Shown: positions 14,829 through 21,655 of the stretch, piece by piece
Layout of the letters: each line of letters starts with the position of its first letter
Numbering within the stretch: position 1 is the stretch's first letter
Assembly (NCBI GenBank): GCA_030619955.1
Contig: JAUXAK010000001.1
Location: 1-28,607, forward strand
Direction: 5' to 3'
DNA length: 28,607 nt
Origin: an archaeon
GTDB lineage: Archaea > Nanobdellota > Nanobdellia > Pacearchaeales > UBA284
Notes under the pieces: model-generated
Databases searched by the model: none
What the model was told of the DNA's origin: nothing
What the model saw: the letters and a program-made list of their open reading frames with translations, nothing else
Program-made: the position numbers and the translations under genes

Positions 14829-14851
14829 TTTCTTTTTATATATTCATTGCA

Positions 14852-14862
14852 TATTTTATAAA
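14852..14862 (-). promoter_or_regulatory. Probable TATA box of the acidic unknown gene
   Basis: The minus strand reads TTTATAAAAT, centred about 29 nt upstream of the ATG at 14828. A second AT-rich candidate (TATATAAA, about 14836-14843) is too close. Confidence 0.4.
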
Positions 14863-14912
14863 GATTATTGTATTAAAAAATATTTAATAGAATATTTAAC
14901 AAAAAATTGAAT

Positions 14913-16133
14913 TTATCTTGTTAGCCATTCAATTTCTTCAGGTTCAAGTTTTAATTCTGATGCAAATTTTTCTCTTTCTTTTGTTTTTGTATTTTTAAAA
15001 GCTATTTGCAAAAAAGAAAGTTCTTGATAAGCTTTTTTCTTTGATATATGTGTTTTTTTTGCAAGTTTTTTAGCTATTGAATGTTTTTTTGCTTGTTTTT
15101 GTTTAACTAACCATATTTTTAAGATACGTGATGGTGGTTTATAAGATGTAAAGCCATCTTTTGATTCTTTTTTTACACAAGCAATGCCTTGTGCAAGTAA
15201 TTGCATAATATAAGATAAAAAACGCCAATGCTGCTGCCTTCGAATCCTGCCGCGAAAAACATCTGCTTTGCTCAGCATTTTATATGCTTTAGCTAGTTCA
15301 TTTCCATGATATTCGATAGGAATATTTTCATCTAACCATAAGAAAAAATCATCATAGCTCATGTTTTTTACTTGGTCAAAAACATTTAGTGCATTTTTTG
15401 ATTTGAAAATTAAACGCAATGCACTAAAAATATTCTCATCTTTTTCCCTGCCTATGCTGTATAATTCTGTTACATGTTTTTTTGTTATCTCTTTGTTAGG
15501 TTTGTTAGAAGCTAAAAATGAAAGAGTCTGCAAATCATTTATTGCTGCTCTAGCATCTCCCTGAACCATTGAAGCAAGAATTTCAATAGCATCTTTAGAA
15601 ATTTTTAATTTTTCTTTTTTAGATATTTTTGATAAAACAAAAACAAGATTTTTTTTATCAAGAGCTTTAAGTTCCAGAAGCTGAACTTTTGATCTTAATG
15701 GCCTTAACTTGGTTTGCCAGGCATCATTTGCTGTAAGCAGAATAGGATATGCTGTTCCTTGTATTAATCTAATAAGTTCTTGCAAGCCGCCTCTATCTTT
15801 TGTTCCTGAAACACCCTCAAGCTCATCAACAAGAATGATTTTACTTTTTCTAAACAAACTTTGCTGTTTTGCTGCCTGCCCCATAACATCCTGAATTTGT
15901 TTTTTGTTTCTAAGGTCAGATGCATTCAGTTCAATAATCTCAAAACTTAGTTCAGAAGCAAATACATGAGCTAAAGTTGTTTTGCCACTTCCAGCAGGAC
16001 CATAAATTAATAATGCTCTTTTTTTTTGGCTTTTGAAATTTTTTATAAAATCAAGAGCTTTTTGCTTAGCTTCAAAATGGCCAGCAAGCTCATTCAAATT
16101 TCTAGGTCTGTATTTTTCTGTCCAAGGAATCAT
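14913..16133 (-). CDS. rfcL: Replication factor C large subunit, short form
   Basis: This 406-residue AAA+ protein is the archaeal clamp-loader large subunit, which with RfcS loads PCNA on primed DNA. It begins MIPWTEKYRPRNLNELAGH and has Walker A YGPAGSGKTT (residues 44-53), Walker B ILVDELEGV, LTAND sensor 1 and the RPLRSKVQLLEL segment corresponding to the SRC region. The C-terminal collar domain is short: the protein is clearly smaller than the usual 480-500 residues. It ends in LEPEEIEWLTR without the PCNA-binding motif found at the end of many RfcL proteins. It follows rfcS by 11 nt in the same operon. Confidence 0.95.
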   Translation of the reverse strand: MIPWTEKYRPRNLNELAGHFEAKQKALDFIKNFKSQKKRALLIYGPAGSGKTTLAHVFASELSFEIIELNASDLRNKKQIQDVMGQAAKQQSLFRKSKIILVDELEGVSGTKDRGGLQELIRLIQGTAYPILLTANDAWQTKLRPLRSKVQLLELKALDKKNLVFVLSKISKKEKLKISKDAIEILASMVQGDARAAINDLQTLSFLASNKPNKEITKKHVTELYSIGREKDENIFSALRLIFKSKNALNVFDQVKNMSYDDFFLWLDENIPIEYHGNELAKAYKMLSKADVFRGRIRRQQHWRFLSYIMQLLAQGIACVKKESKDGFTSYKPPSRILKIWLVKQKQAKKHSIAKKLAKKTHISKKKAYQELSFLQIAFKNTKTKEREKFASELKLEPEEIEWLTR

Positions 16134-16144
16134 TTTTTTAAAAT

Positions 16145-17149
16145 TTATTTATTTTTTCCAGCAAGAACAAAACTTGCAAGTAAACTCTCGAGTTGAATAA
16201 ATTCATCACTTCCTTCTACAAGATGAAACTCAGTTTCACCGCATTTTTCAATCATAGACATTTTTTGTTCTTCTCCCAACTTTAGATTCCAGATTTCTTT
16301 TTGTATTGCTTTGATAATATCAAGACCACCAAGTCCTTGCTTTAACATTGTATCAAGAAGCAGATTTCTTGCTACAATAAATTCTCCATTCAAAGCTTTT
16401 TCTAATATCTTTTTAATATCTTCTGGTTTAGCTTCTGATATAATTTCAGCAATTATGTTTTCATCTATGTTCTTTGTAATGCTTGCACTTGCCTGCAACA
16501 AATTAATAACCCGGCGCAAATCACCTTTGCTTTTATTATAAATTACTTCAATTGCTTTATCATTAATTTTTAATTTTTCTTCTCTGGAAATTTTTTCTAT
16601 TATTTTTGCTATGTCTTTTTTATCTAGGAGCTTAAATCTAAAAATGCTGCATCTGCTTTGTATTGGTTCTATAATTTTGCTACTAGCATTACAACTTAAA
16701 ATAAAACGGCAGGTTCCAGTAAATAGCTCCATTGTTCTTCTTAGAGCATTTTGAGCTTCTTTTGTTAAAGCATCGCTTTCATCAAGAAAAATAATTTTAA
16801 AAGGAACATCTCCTAAAGCTTTCGTTCTTGCAAAACTCTTAACTTGCTGTCTTACAACATCTATGCCTCTCGTATCACTTGCATTAAGCTCAAGAAAATT
16901 TTCATGCCAACTCTCATCAAAAAGTTTTTTTGCTATAATTAATGAAAGAGTTGTTTTGCCGCTTCCAGGAGGGCCTGCAAAAAGCAGATGAGGCATGTTT
17001 CTTGACTGAACAAAAGCCCTTGTTCTATTAACAATTTCAACATGTCCAATTACATCATTAAAATCATGAGGCCTGTATTTTTCTGTCCAAATCACTGAAT
17101 CAAATTCCTTGCCTTCCTTACCTTTGTTTTTGTCCTTAGCTTTTTTCAT
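16145..17149 (-). CDS. rfcS: Replication factor C small subunit
   Basis: This protein of about 334 residues is the AAA+ clamp-loader small subunit. It shows WTEKYRPHDFNDVIGH, Walker A GPPGSGKTTLS, Walker B IIFLDESDALT, NALRRTMELF, sensor 1 LSCNASSKII and the SRC arginine finger (PIQSRCSIFRF). A Lys-rich N-terminal extension of about 20 residues precedes the family start. I use the ATG at 17149: the frame opens with TTG at 17155, but a TATA box (17171-17179) lies at leaderless distance from 17149. It is the first gene of rfcS-rfcL. Confidence 0.96.
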   Translation of the reverse strand: MKKAKDKNKGKEGKEFDSVIWTEKYRPHDFNDVIGHVEIVNRTRAFVQSRNMPHLLFAGPPGSGKTTLSLIIAKKLFDESWHENFLELNASDTRGIDVVRQQVKSFARTKALGDVPFKIIFLDESDALTKEAQNALRRTMELFTGTCRFILSCNASSKIIEPIQSRCSIFRFKLLDKKDIAKIIEKISREEKLKINDKAIEVIYNKSKGDLRRVINLLQASASITKNIDENIIAEIISEAKPEDIKKILEKALNGEFIVARNLLLDTMLKQGLGGLDIIKAIQKEIWNLKLGEEQKMSMIEKCGETEFHLVEGSDEFIQLESLLASFVLAGKNK

Positions 17150-17317
17150 TCTCAAATTATATTTATATTCTTTAAAAAACTTTCTAAAAAATAATGCTTT
17201 TTTTGTATAATTTATCTTTTTTTCCTCAATATCTTAACAATAGCCAATGTTTTTTATTAATTTAATAAGGATAACATAACGAAAGATTTAAAAACTAAAC
17301 TTTATTTTTAGAAAAAA
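17150..17317. promoter_or_regulatory. Divergent promoter region of rfcS and an unknown gene
   Basis: This 168-nt AT-rich region holds a minus-strand TATA box for rfcS (TTTTTAAAG at 17171-17179) and a plus-strand TATA box (ATTTAAAAAC at about 17286-17295) 27 nt before the ATG at 17318. I see nothing else in it. Confidence 0.5.
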
Positions 17318-17719
17318 ATGAGTTTAGATGAAGAAATTCCAAATGTACTCTGGCCTAATGAAACTGGAGAATATAAGATTATACAAATTTGTAATAATAT
17401 AAACCAACCATATTTAAGGTTTAGTGAAAAACTAAAAGACAGAGCTACTGATGAGTTCCATAGAGAGATTCTTGAAAGATTTGCAAAAGAGATTAATATT
17501 TCATGCGGAAAGAAAAAAAGTTGTGATGGAGATTGGATGGTTCCAATTTTGCCAGAATCATCAAATTATAGAATACTTGGAATGGGTAAGTGTTTTTTTA
17601 ATGCAGAAAAAAAAGAGGCGGAATTCTATGGTAAGAGCAGGGATTATGGAGTTAGGGTTGATGAAGAACATTTAAAATTAATCAAGTCTTTTTTTACAGA
17701 CATAAACATAAAGAAATAG
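17318..17719 (+). CDS. Protein of unknown function
   Basis: This 133-residue soluble protein begins MSLDEEIPNVLWPNETGEYK. It has two close cysteines in the middle (ISCGKKKSCDGDW), too few for a zinc site alone, although C24 and C92 are also present. The centre of the protein, MVPILPESSNYRILGMGKCFF, looks like beta strands. I do not recognise a family. It starts leaderless from the TATA box near 17290 and converges on the CpaF-N-like gene, 3 nt apart. Another frame of about the same span exists on the same strand, but it lacks a promoter at the proper distance and reads less like protein. Confidence 0.7.
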   Translation: MSLDEEIPNVLWPNETGEYKIIQICNNINQPYLRFSEKLKDRATDEFHREILERFAKEINISCGKKKSCDGDWMVPILPESSNYRILGMGKCFFNAEKKEAEFYGKSRDYGVRVDEEHLKLIKSFFTDINIKK

Positions 17720-17722
17720 AAT

Positions 17723-18493
17723 TTAAATTTTTGAAATAAAAAACTTATAACCAGTGAAAGCAGAAATAACAGCAGTTATGCTTAGATTACTGACAGTTGC
17801 TCTGAAAATTGGCTCTGTTAATGCAAGACCTGCTCTGTCACCAAATTTTTTTATTATAGCTTTAATTTCATCTTCACTTAATATACTGTCTGTTTCTTGT
17901 ATTGTGCCTTCTTTTGTTATTTTAATTTTTTTATTAGCACCATCACATTGTATTAATTTTACAGAGGGATCTGCAATAAAAGGATTAAGCTTACCAAGGT
18001 CAAGAGCAACCATTGCTGGAGGTTTTTCTTCTTTTGGTGATGAGGGTGCTGCTGGCGGGGCAGGTGCTGGAGTTAACTCTGGTACCATTGGAGCTGCTTC
18101 AGCTTCTTCTTCAGGTGGTCTTGCTGGAGGTCTTGGAGGAGGAAGTGGCCATTCTTCAGTAACCTTGGGTGGTTTAGGTAAAGAAGGTAATTTTCTTTTG
18201 TAAATAGGTGCTTCTGCTTCAACTTCTGATACTTTTTTTATTTTAGGTTTTTCTTTTACTTTTTCAGCTTCTATTGTTAAAGGAGCAAGTTCTTTTCTTA
18301 TGCGTGCTTTTTCAGGCTTCATTATTGATGGTCTTAATTTCTTGCCTAATCTTGCTATTTTTTCCTCTGCTTTTAATTCTCTCTTTTTTCTTACTTTTTC
18401 TTCCACAATTTTTTCTTTAGCAATAGCTAATTGCTGCATAAAACTTTGAAGAAATTCTTTTTCAACTTTTTTTGCTTTTCCTTTTTCAGCCAT
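17723..18493 (-). CDS. Protein with CpaF/VirB11 ATPase N-terminal-like domain, no ATPase core
   Basis: This 256-residue protein has three parts. Residues 1-75 are charged helix. Residues 100-170 are a Pro/Glu linker (PLPPPRPPARPP and similar). Residues 170-256 form a globular domain. The latter resembles the N-terminal domain of CpaF/TadA/VirB11-type secretion ATPases: LNPFIADPSVKLIQCDGANK parallels their PLL-DPSVTEI-VNG motif. KITKEG, LSEDEIKAIIKKFGDRAGL and a final strand YKFFISKI parallel the rest of that domain. The protein ends there, so the RecA-like core with Walker A and B is absent. I use the ATG at 18493 (MAEKGKAKK), preceded by GGATGT. It lies 19 nt downstream of the coiled-coil gene. 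The remote similarity is read by eye. Confidence 0.7.
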   Translation of the reverse strand: MAEKGKAKKVEKEFLQSFMQQLAIAKEKIVEEKVRKKRELKAEEKIARLGKKLRPSIMKPEKARIRKELAPLTIEAEKVKEKPKIKKVSEVEAEAPIYKRKLPSLPKPPKVTEEWPLPPPRPPARPPEEEAEAAPMVPELTPAPAPPAAPSSPKEEKPPAMVALDLGKLNPFIADPSVKLIQCDGANKKIKITKEGTIQETDSILSEDEIKAIIKKFGDRAGLALTEPIFRATVSNLSITAVISAFTGYKFFISKI

Positions 18494-18512
18494 CTTACAT
18501 CCAAGAAAATAA

Positions 18513-19010
18513 TTAGAAAGTAAATTCAGGCAAAGGTTCTGGTTTATACTCTTCTTCTGCTTCTTCCTCTGCTTCCTCTTCTGTAGCTTCTTCAGTTTCT
18601 TCTTCAGGTTCTTCAACTAATCGATGCCTTCTCTTTGTTAATGGCTTTGTTAGTCTTACTGGTCTTGCAGGCATTACACCAGCATGAGCTTCTTCTTTTT
18701 CTCTCATTGCTTTTTCCAACAAAAGCAAACCTCTTGCAATTGTCTTGTTTTGTTTAACAAGTGCATCAACCTTATCTATTAACTCTTTTGGTATTTCAGC
18801 TTTAGCTGCAGGCCCTTTTCCTTTTATTTTTGCCCCTTTAAAAGCTGTGCTTGCTTCTTCAAAAAGTTTTAACAAAGAAGAAATTTTCTTGTTGAGGGTT
18901 TTTAAGTCAGTAGCAAGACCTGTAAGCATTTTTTGCAGTGCAATAGAATTTTCTAAAAGCATTTCTAATGCTTTATTTTTTTTAGCAGCTTTAGGATTTT
19001 TAGCTTTCAT
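18513..19010 (-). CDS. Coiled-coil protein with poly-Glu tail
   Basis: This 165-residue protein has helical heptad-like segments at about residues 14-58 (ALEMLLENSIALQKMLTGL) and 75-108. A basic patch follows (RLTKPLTKRRHR), then a strongly acidic Glu/Ala run (about 132-155) and a C-terminal PEPLPEFTF. No signal or membrane segment is present. It is the first gene of a two-gene operon with the CpaF-N-like protein and probably its partner; the partner idea is inference. A GAGGTTA ribosome binding site (19015-19021 on the minus strand) precedes the ATG, unlike the leaderless genes around it. I do not know a characterised family. Confidence 0.75.
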   Translation of the reverse strand: MKAKNPKAAKKNKALEMLLENSIALQKMLTGLATDLKTLNKKISSLLKLFEEASTAFKGAKIKGKGPAAKAEIPKELIDKVDALVKQNKTIARGLLLLEKAMREKEEAHAGVMPARPVRLTKPLTKRRHRLVEEPEEETEEATEEEAEEEAEEEYKPEPLPEFTF

Positions 19011-19014
19011 TATC

Positions 19015-19070
19015 TAACCTCTTTTTCTTTTACTTTTTTATGCTTTTTTAAGCATTAGAATGTTTAAAAA
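19015..19070 (-). promoter_or_regulatory. Promoter, palindrome and ribosome binding site of the coiled-coil operon
   Basis: On the minus strand a TATA box (TTTTTAAAC, 19062-19070) is followed by a perfect palindrome ATGCTT-TTTT-AAGCAT (19040-19055) around the expected transcription start. A GAGGTTA ribosome binding site (19015-19021) follows. The expected leader is about 28 nt. The palindrome could be an operator or a 5' mRNA hairpin. Confidence 0.5.
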
Positions 19071-19131
19071 TTTTTGCTTGTTTAAGGTTCACACAAATTT
19101 GGAATAAAAAAGAAAGATTTTGAATAATAAA

Positions 19132-19139
19132 ATTTATAA
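19132..19139 (+). promoter_or_regulatory. TATA box of tRNA-Leu (and probably of the Nudix-DHH pair)
   Basis: ATTTATAA is centred 28 nt upstream of the tRNA 5' end. No other TATA box exists between the tRNA and the Nudix gene. Confidence 0.55.
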
Positions 19140-19163
19140 GGTTTCTTAGTTTTTAATGTTCAT

Positions 19164-19247
19164 GCGGGAGTGTCGGAGTGGTCAAACGAGCAGGACTTAA
19201 GATCCTGTGGCTTAGTGCCTGCGCAGGTTCGAATCCTGTCTCCCGCA
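19164..19247 (+). tRNA. tRNA-Leu (anticodon TAA)
   Basis: An 84-nt type II tRNA. The acceptor is GCGGGAG/CTCCCGC, the anticodon stem CAGGA/TCCTG has loop CTTAAGA, a long variable arm (TGGCTTAGTGCCTGC) follows, and the T-arm is GCAGG-TTCGAAT-CCTGT. The discriminator is A, CCA is not encoded, and there is no intron. The next start codon is only 14 nt downstream. Confidence 0.96.
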
Positions 19248-19261
19248 TTAAAGCTTTGAAA

Positions 19262-19756
19262 ATGGTTAAGATACTTGTGGTTAATGAGGAAGATAATATT
19301 ATTAATTCCAAGGAGAGGGGAACATTAAATCAAGAGGAGATTTATCGTGTTTCAGCATTATGGATCAAGGATAGTAAGGAACAAATTCTTTTAGCTAGAA
19401 GAGCATATGCTAAGAAAAAAGATCCAGGAATGTGGGAGCCTGCTGTTGCAGGCACAGTTGAAGAAGGTGAAACTTATGAGTCTAATATTATAAAAAAAGC
19501 TGAGGAAGAGCTTGGTTTAGATAATATAAAATTAGAAAAAGGACCTAAACACAGAGTAAAGGGAAAACATAATCATTTTACACAATGGTTTATCTTATGT
19601 GTTGATAAAGACATAAATGATTTTAAAGTTAAAGAAGATGAAGTAGCCGAAATCAGATGGTTTAGTAAGGATAAAATATTGAAACTTATTAAGAACAATC
19701 CTAAAGAGGTTATTGAGGCTCTTAAAAAGAATATTAATTTATTATTGGAAATATGA
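19262..19756 (+). CDS. Nudix hydrolase with altered Nudix box
   Basis: This 164-residue protein is a Nudix-fold enzyme similar to the YfcD/IPP-isomerase-like branch: YRVSALWIKDSKEQILLARR, KDPGMWEPAVAGTVEEGETY and AEIRWFS. The Nudix box (residues 64-86) reads G-x5-E-x7-KK-A-E-EE-L-G-L. The two metal-binding glutamates of EE and the glycines are kept, but the R-E pair of the consensus is K78-K79. It probably hydrolyses a nucleoside diphosphate or isoprenoid-type diphosphate, possibly with changed activity. I start at MVKILVV, since the upstream part of the frame lies in tRNA-Leu. It overlaps the DHH gene by ATGA (19753-19756) and is likely read from the tRNA promoter. Confidence 0.9.
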   Translation: MVKILVVNEEDNIINSKERGTLNQEEIYRVSALWIKDSKEQILLARRAYAKKKDPGMWEPAVAGTVEEGETYESNIIKKAEEELGLDNIKLEKGPKHRVKGKHNHFTQWFILCVDKDINDFKVKEDEVAEIRWFSKDKILKLIKNNPKEVIEALKKNINLLLEI

Positions 19757-20751
19757 ACAAAAAAATTTACCTTTATTTTCATGATGATTTTGATGGAATT
19801 GTTTCTTGTGTTTTAGCTTTTTATTTATTAAAAGAACTAAGTTTTAAACCAATAATTGGAAAGCCTGTTTACTCAGAAGAAATTCTTTCTTGGAGAAAAC
19901 TGAAAATTAAAGTAAAGAAACCTTTTGCTTCTTTGGATTTACCTTATAGAAAAGATGCTTTGGTTTATTTTGATCATCATAGTTCAAATAAACCTTCTAA
20001 AATCAGCAAAATCACAAAGTACTGGAAATTTAAGCAAGCAGATTCATGTGCCCAAGTTATTTTTGATTATATTAAAGACAAAAATTTGTTAGGTAAAAAA
20101 TCAATATTTAGAGAGCTTGTCAAGAAAGCAAATATCGGCGATGCTGCTTTGTTTTCTAAGTTTGGAATTCCTCCCCTAGAAACAATAAAACCAAAAAGAG
20201 CAGCAGGAAAAATTGCTGTTTTACTTGGAAATTTCAAATATGATAAAGGGCTGAGAAAAAAGATAATAAATGATTTAATAAAAGAACTGGATTTAGAAAA
20301 AATAGCTAAGAAAAATTATATAAAAGAAAGATATAAAAAAATTTGGCCAAACATCAAAGTTTCTTTAAAAAAATTTAAAGAAAATAGTGGTTATGCCTCC
20401 CAGTTACATAAAAAATTTGGCTTAGTGACTTATAAAACTCTTTCTTATAGGTTTATGAGATTTGCTCCAGCTGTCTTTTATCCAAAATCTCTGGTGTGGA
20501 TAGGGTTAGTAAAGCAAAAAAAAATTTATTCTATAAAAATTTCAAAAAATCCATGGAATCACAAGTCAGACATTCTTTTTAAAAAAGGATTGCATATTGG
20601 CAATATCTTAAAAAAATTTGGTGGGGGAGGGCATGCAAGTGTTGGTGCTGCCCAATTTACATCTTATAAAAAAACCAAAGAAAGTATGAAAATTGTAGTT
20701 AAGGAAATAGAAAAGAATCTTCTGAAATTGAAATCCAAGAGCAAAGAGTAA
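19753..20751 (+). CDS. DHH-family phosphoesterase
   Basis: This 332-residue protein has the DHH/DHHA1 architecture. Motif 1 is HDDFDGIVS (D12, D14), motif 3 the DHH triad YFDHHSSN (D74-H75-H76), and the C-terminal DHHA1 nucleic-acid-binding motif is GGGGHASVGAAQF (G290-H294). The fold is shared by RecJ, NrnA and archaeal GAN/oligoribonuclease-like enzymes that cleave phosphodiester bonds with Mn2+. The exact substrate (nanoRNA, pAp or single-stranded DNA) is not decided by sequence. Lys-rich segments occur throughout. It is translationally coupled to the Nudix gene by an ATGA overlap, suggesting nucleotide or RNA turnover. The SRP RNA promoter starts immediately after the stop codon. Confidence 0.9.
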   Translation: MNKKIYLYFHDDFDGIVSCVLAFYLLKELSFKPIIGKPVYSEEILSWRKLKIKVKKPFASLDLPYRKDALVYFDHHSSNKPSKISKITKYWKFKQADSCAQVIFDYIKDKNLLGKKSIFRELVKKANIGDAALFSKFGIPPLETIKPKRAAGKIAVLLGNFKYDKGLRKKIINDLIKELDLEKIAKKNYIKERYKKIWPNIKVSLKKFKENSGYASQLHKKFGLVTYKTLSYRFMRFAPAVFYPKSLVWIGLVKQKKIYSIKISKNPWNHKSDILFKKGLHIGNILKKFGGGGHASVGAAQFTSYKKTKESMKIVVKEIEKNLLKLKSKSKE

Positions 20752-20753
20752 TG

Positions 20754-20762
20754 TTTAAAAAT
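20754..20762 (+). promoter_or_regulatory. TATA box of SRP RNA
   Basis: TTTAAAAAT is centred about 26 nt before the predicted SRP RNA 5' end at 20783-20784. It begins only 3 nt after the DHH stop codon. Confidence 0.6.
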
Positions 20763-20782
20763 TCTTTTTTCTTTTATATGAT

Positions 20783-21046
20783 GGGTAGGTTAGGCTGGCA
20801 CGCTAGCCCTGTGCCGTTTGCAAATGGGCTTTATGGCAAGCTGCAAGAGAAGGAGTTATATATTTGTTAGTAAGTCCTGACTTGGACGTTGAGGTCTTGT
20901 CCTGCTTGATCTTGCCCTAGCAAACTGGGTCAGTTCCGGAAGGAGGCAGCCCTAAGTTAGAGTTAAGATGCTTGTAGGGTTGCAGGACTGAGGAAGAGCC
21001 AGGGTAGCTTTCTGATAAGTATAGAAGCAAATTCTCGAACCTGCCT
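20783..21046 (+). ncRNA. Signal recognition particle RNA (7S)
   Basis: This RNA of about 264 nt has the archaeal SRP layout. The ends pair as helix 1 (GGTAGGTT at 20784 with AACCTGCC at 21038). The 5' domain has the helix 3/4 hairpins (GGCTGGCACGCTAGCC and GTGCC). Helix 8 (20927-20952) carries the CCGGAAGG tetraloop hairpin and the asymmetric GGCAGC side that bind SRP54. It directs ribosomes with signal sequences to the membrane. The symmetric loop below the tetraloop has T at 20934 and G at 20945, where the conserved bases are G and A. Boundaries are approximate. A pilin-like gene starts about 10 nt after the 3' end. Confidence 0.93.
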
Positions 21047-21056
21047 GCTTTAGAAA

Positions 21057-21629
21057 ATGAAAAAAAGAGGACAATTTTTTATAATTGGTGCAGTTATTCT
21101 TGGAATACTAATCTTGGGCTTAGCTACGACTTTTAATATTACATTAAAAAAAGATGAAATTTCCCAGGAAAAGTTTAATGCAATGTGTCAAAACTATGAA
21201 AAAGAGGTTTTTGAAATAAGTAAATATACAATAAACACTCAAAACAAGAGTAATGAGCCAGAATTAATAAAAAATTTTACAATAAAATTCTTAAATTATT
21301 CAAGAACTGTTGATCCAAATTTTAGACTTTTGTATGTTTATGGAAATAATAAAAATGTCACAATTTTCAATTATATTAATCATACCCTCAACATCGATAT
21401 AACAAATGGCACTGAAAATTATCCTATAGAACAATTACAAAGTTGTGATGTCCATGATATTTATATTAATGATATAAGTTTATGTATAAATAGCATTGCT
21501 AATGATAGTATAAAATGGATTAATATCACAAATGGAAAAATTAATAAAAAGTATTCTATTGCTGATGATGAATGCTTTTATTTTATAGCAAGAACAACGA
21601 AAGAGGGTGAAGAATATTTTTGCGAATAA
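21057..21629 (+). CDS. Pilin-like secreted protein 1
   Basis: This 190-residue protein opens with MKKRGQFFIIGAVILGILIL: basic residues, Gly at position 5, then a 20-residue hydrophobic helix. That is a class III prepilin signal cut after G5 by an archaeal prepilin peptidase. The outer domain is rich in Asn, Ile and Thr, carries several cysteines (last one at EEYFCE) and N-glycosylation-type NxT/S sites. It is probably a minor pilin or pseudopilin anchored at the cell surface. It starts about 10 nt after the SRP RNA without an obvious TATA box of its own, and the next pilin gene begins 27 nt after it. Role by analogy only. Confidence 0.8.
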   Translation: MKKRGQFFIIGAVILGILILGLATTFNITLKKDEISQEKFNAMCQNYEKEVFEISKYTINTQNKSNEPELIKNFTIKFLNYSRTVDPNFRLLYVYGNNKNVTIFNYINHTLNIDITNGTENYPIEQLQSCDVHDIYINDISLCINSIANDSIKWINITNGKINKKYSIADDECFYFIARTTKEGEEYFCE

Positions 21630-21655
21630 AAAACAAAAATAAAATAAATAAAAAA

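Noticed and set aside
17451..17675. 74-codon frame inside the unknown gene at 17318
   Set aside because: It overlaps another frame with a better promoter and start, and the translation is less protein-like.
17754..18203. 149-codon plus-strand frame opposite the CpaF-N-like gene
   Set aside because: It is a Gly/Ser-rich mirror of the Pro/Ala-rich linker on the other strand and has no promoter.
19178..19261. N-terminal extension of the Nudix protein
   Set aside because: The extra residues are read from tRNA-Leu.
20763..20782. Short leader between the SRP TATA box and SRP RNA as a separate regulatory RNA
   Set aside because: It is only the 20 nt between promoter and the RNA 5' end, with no structure of its own.
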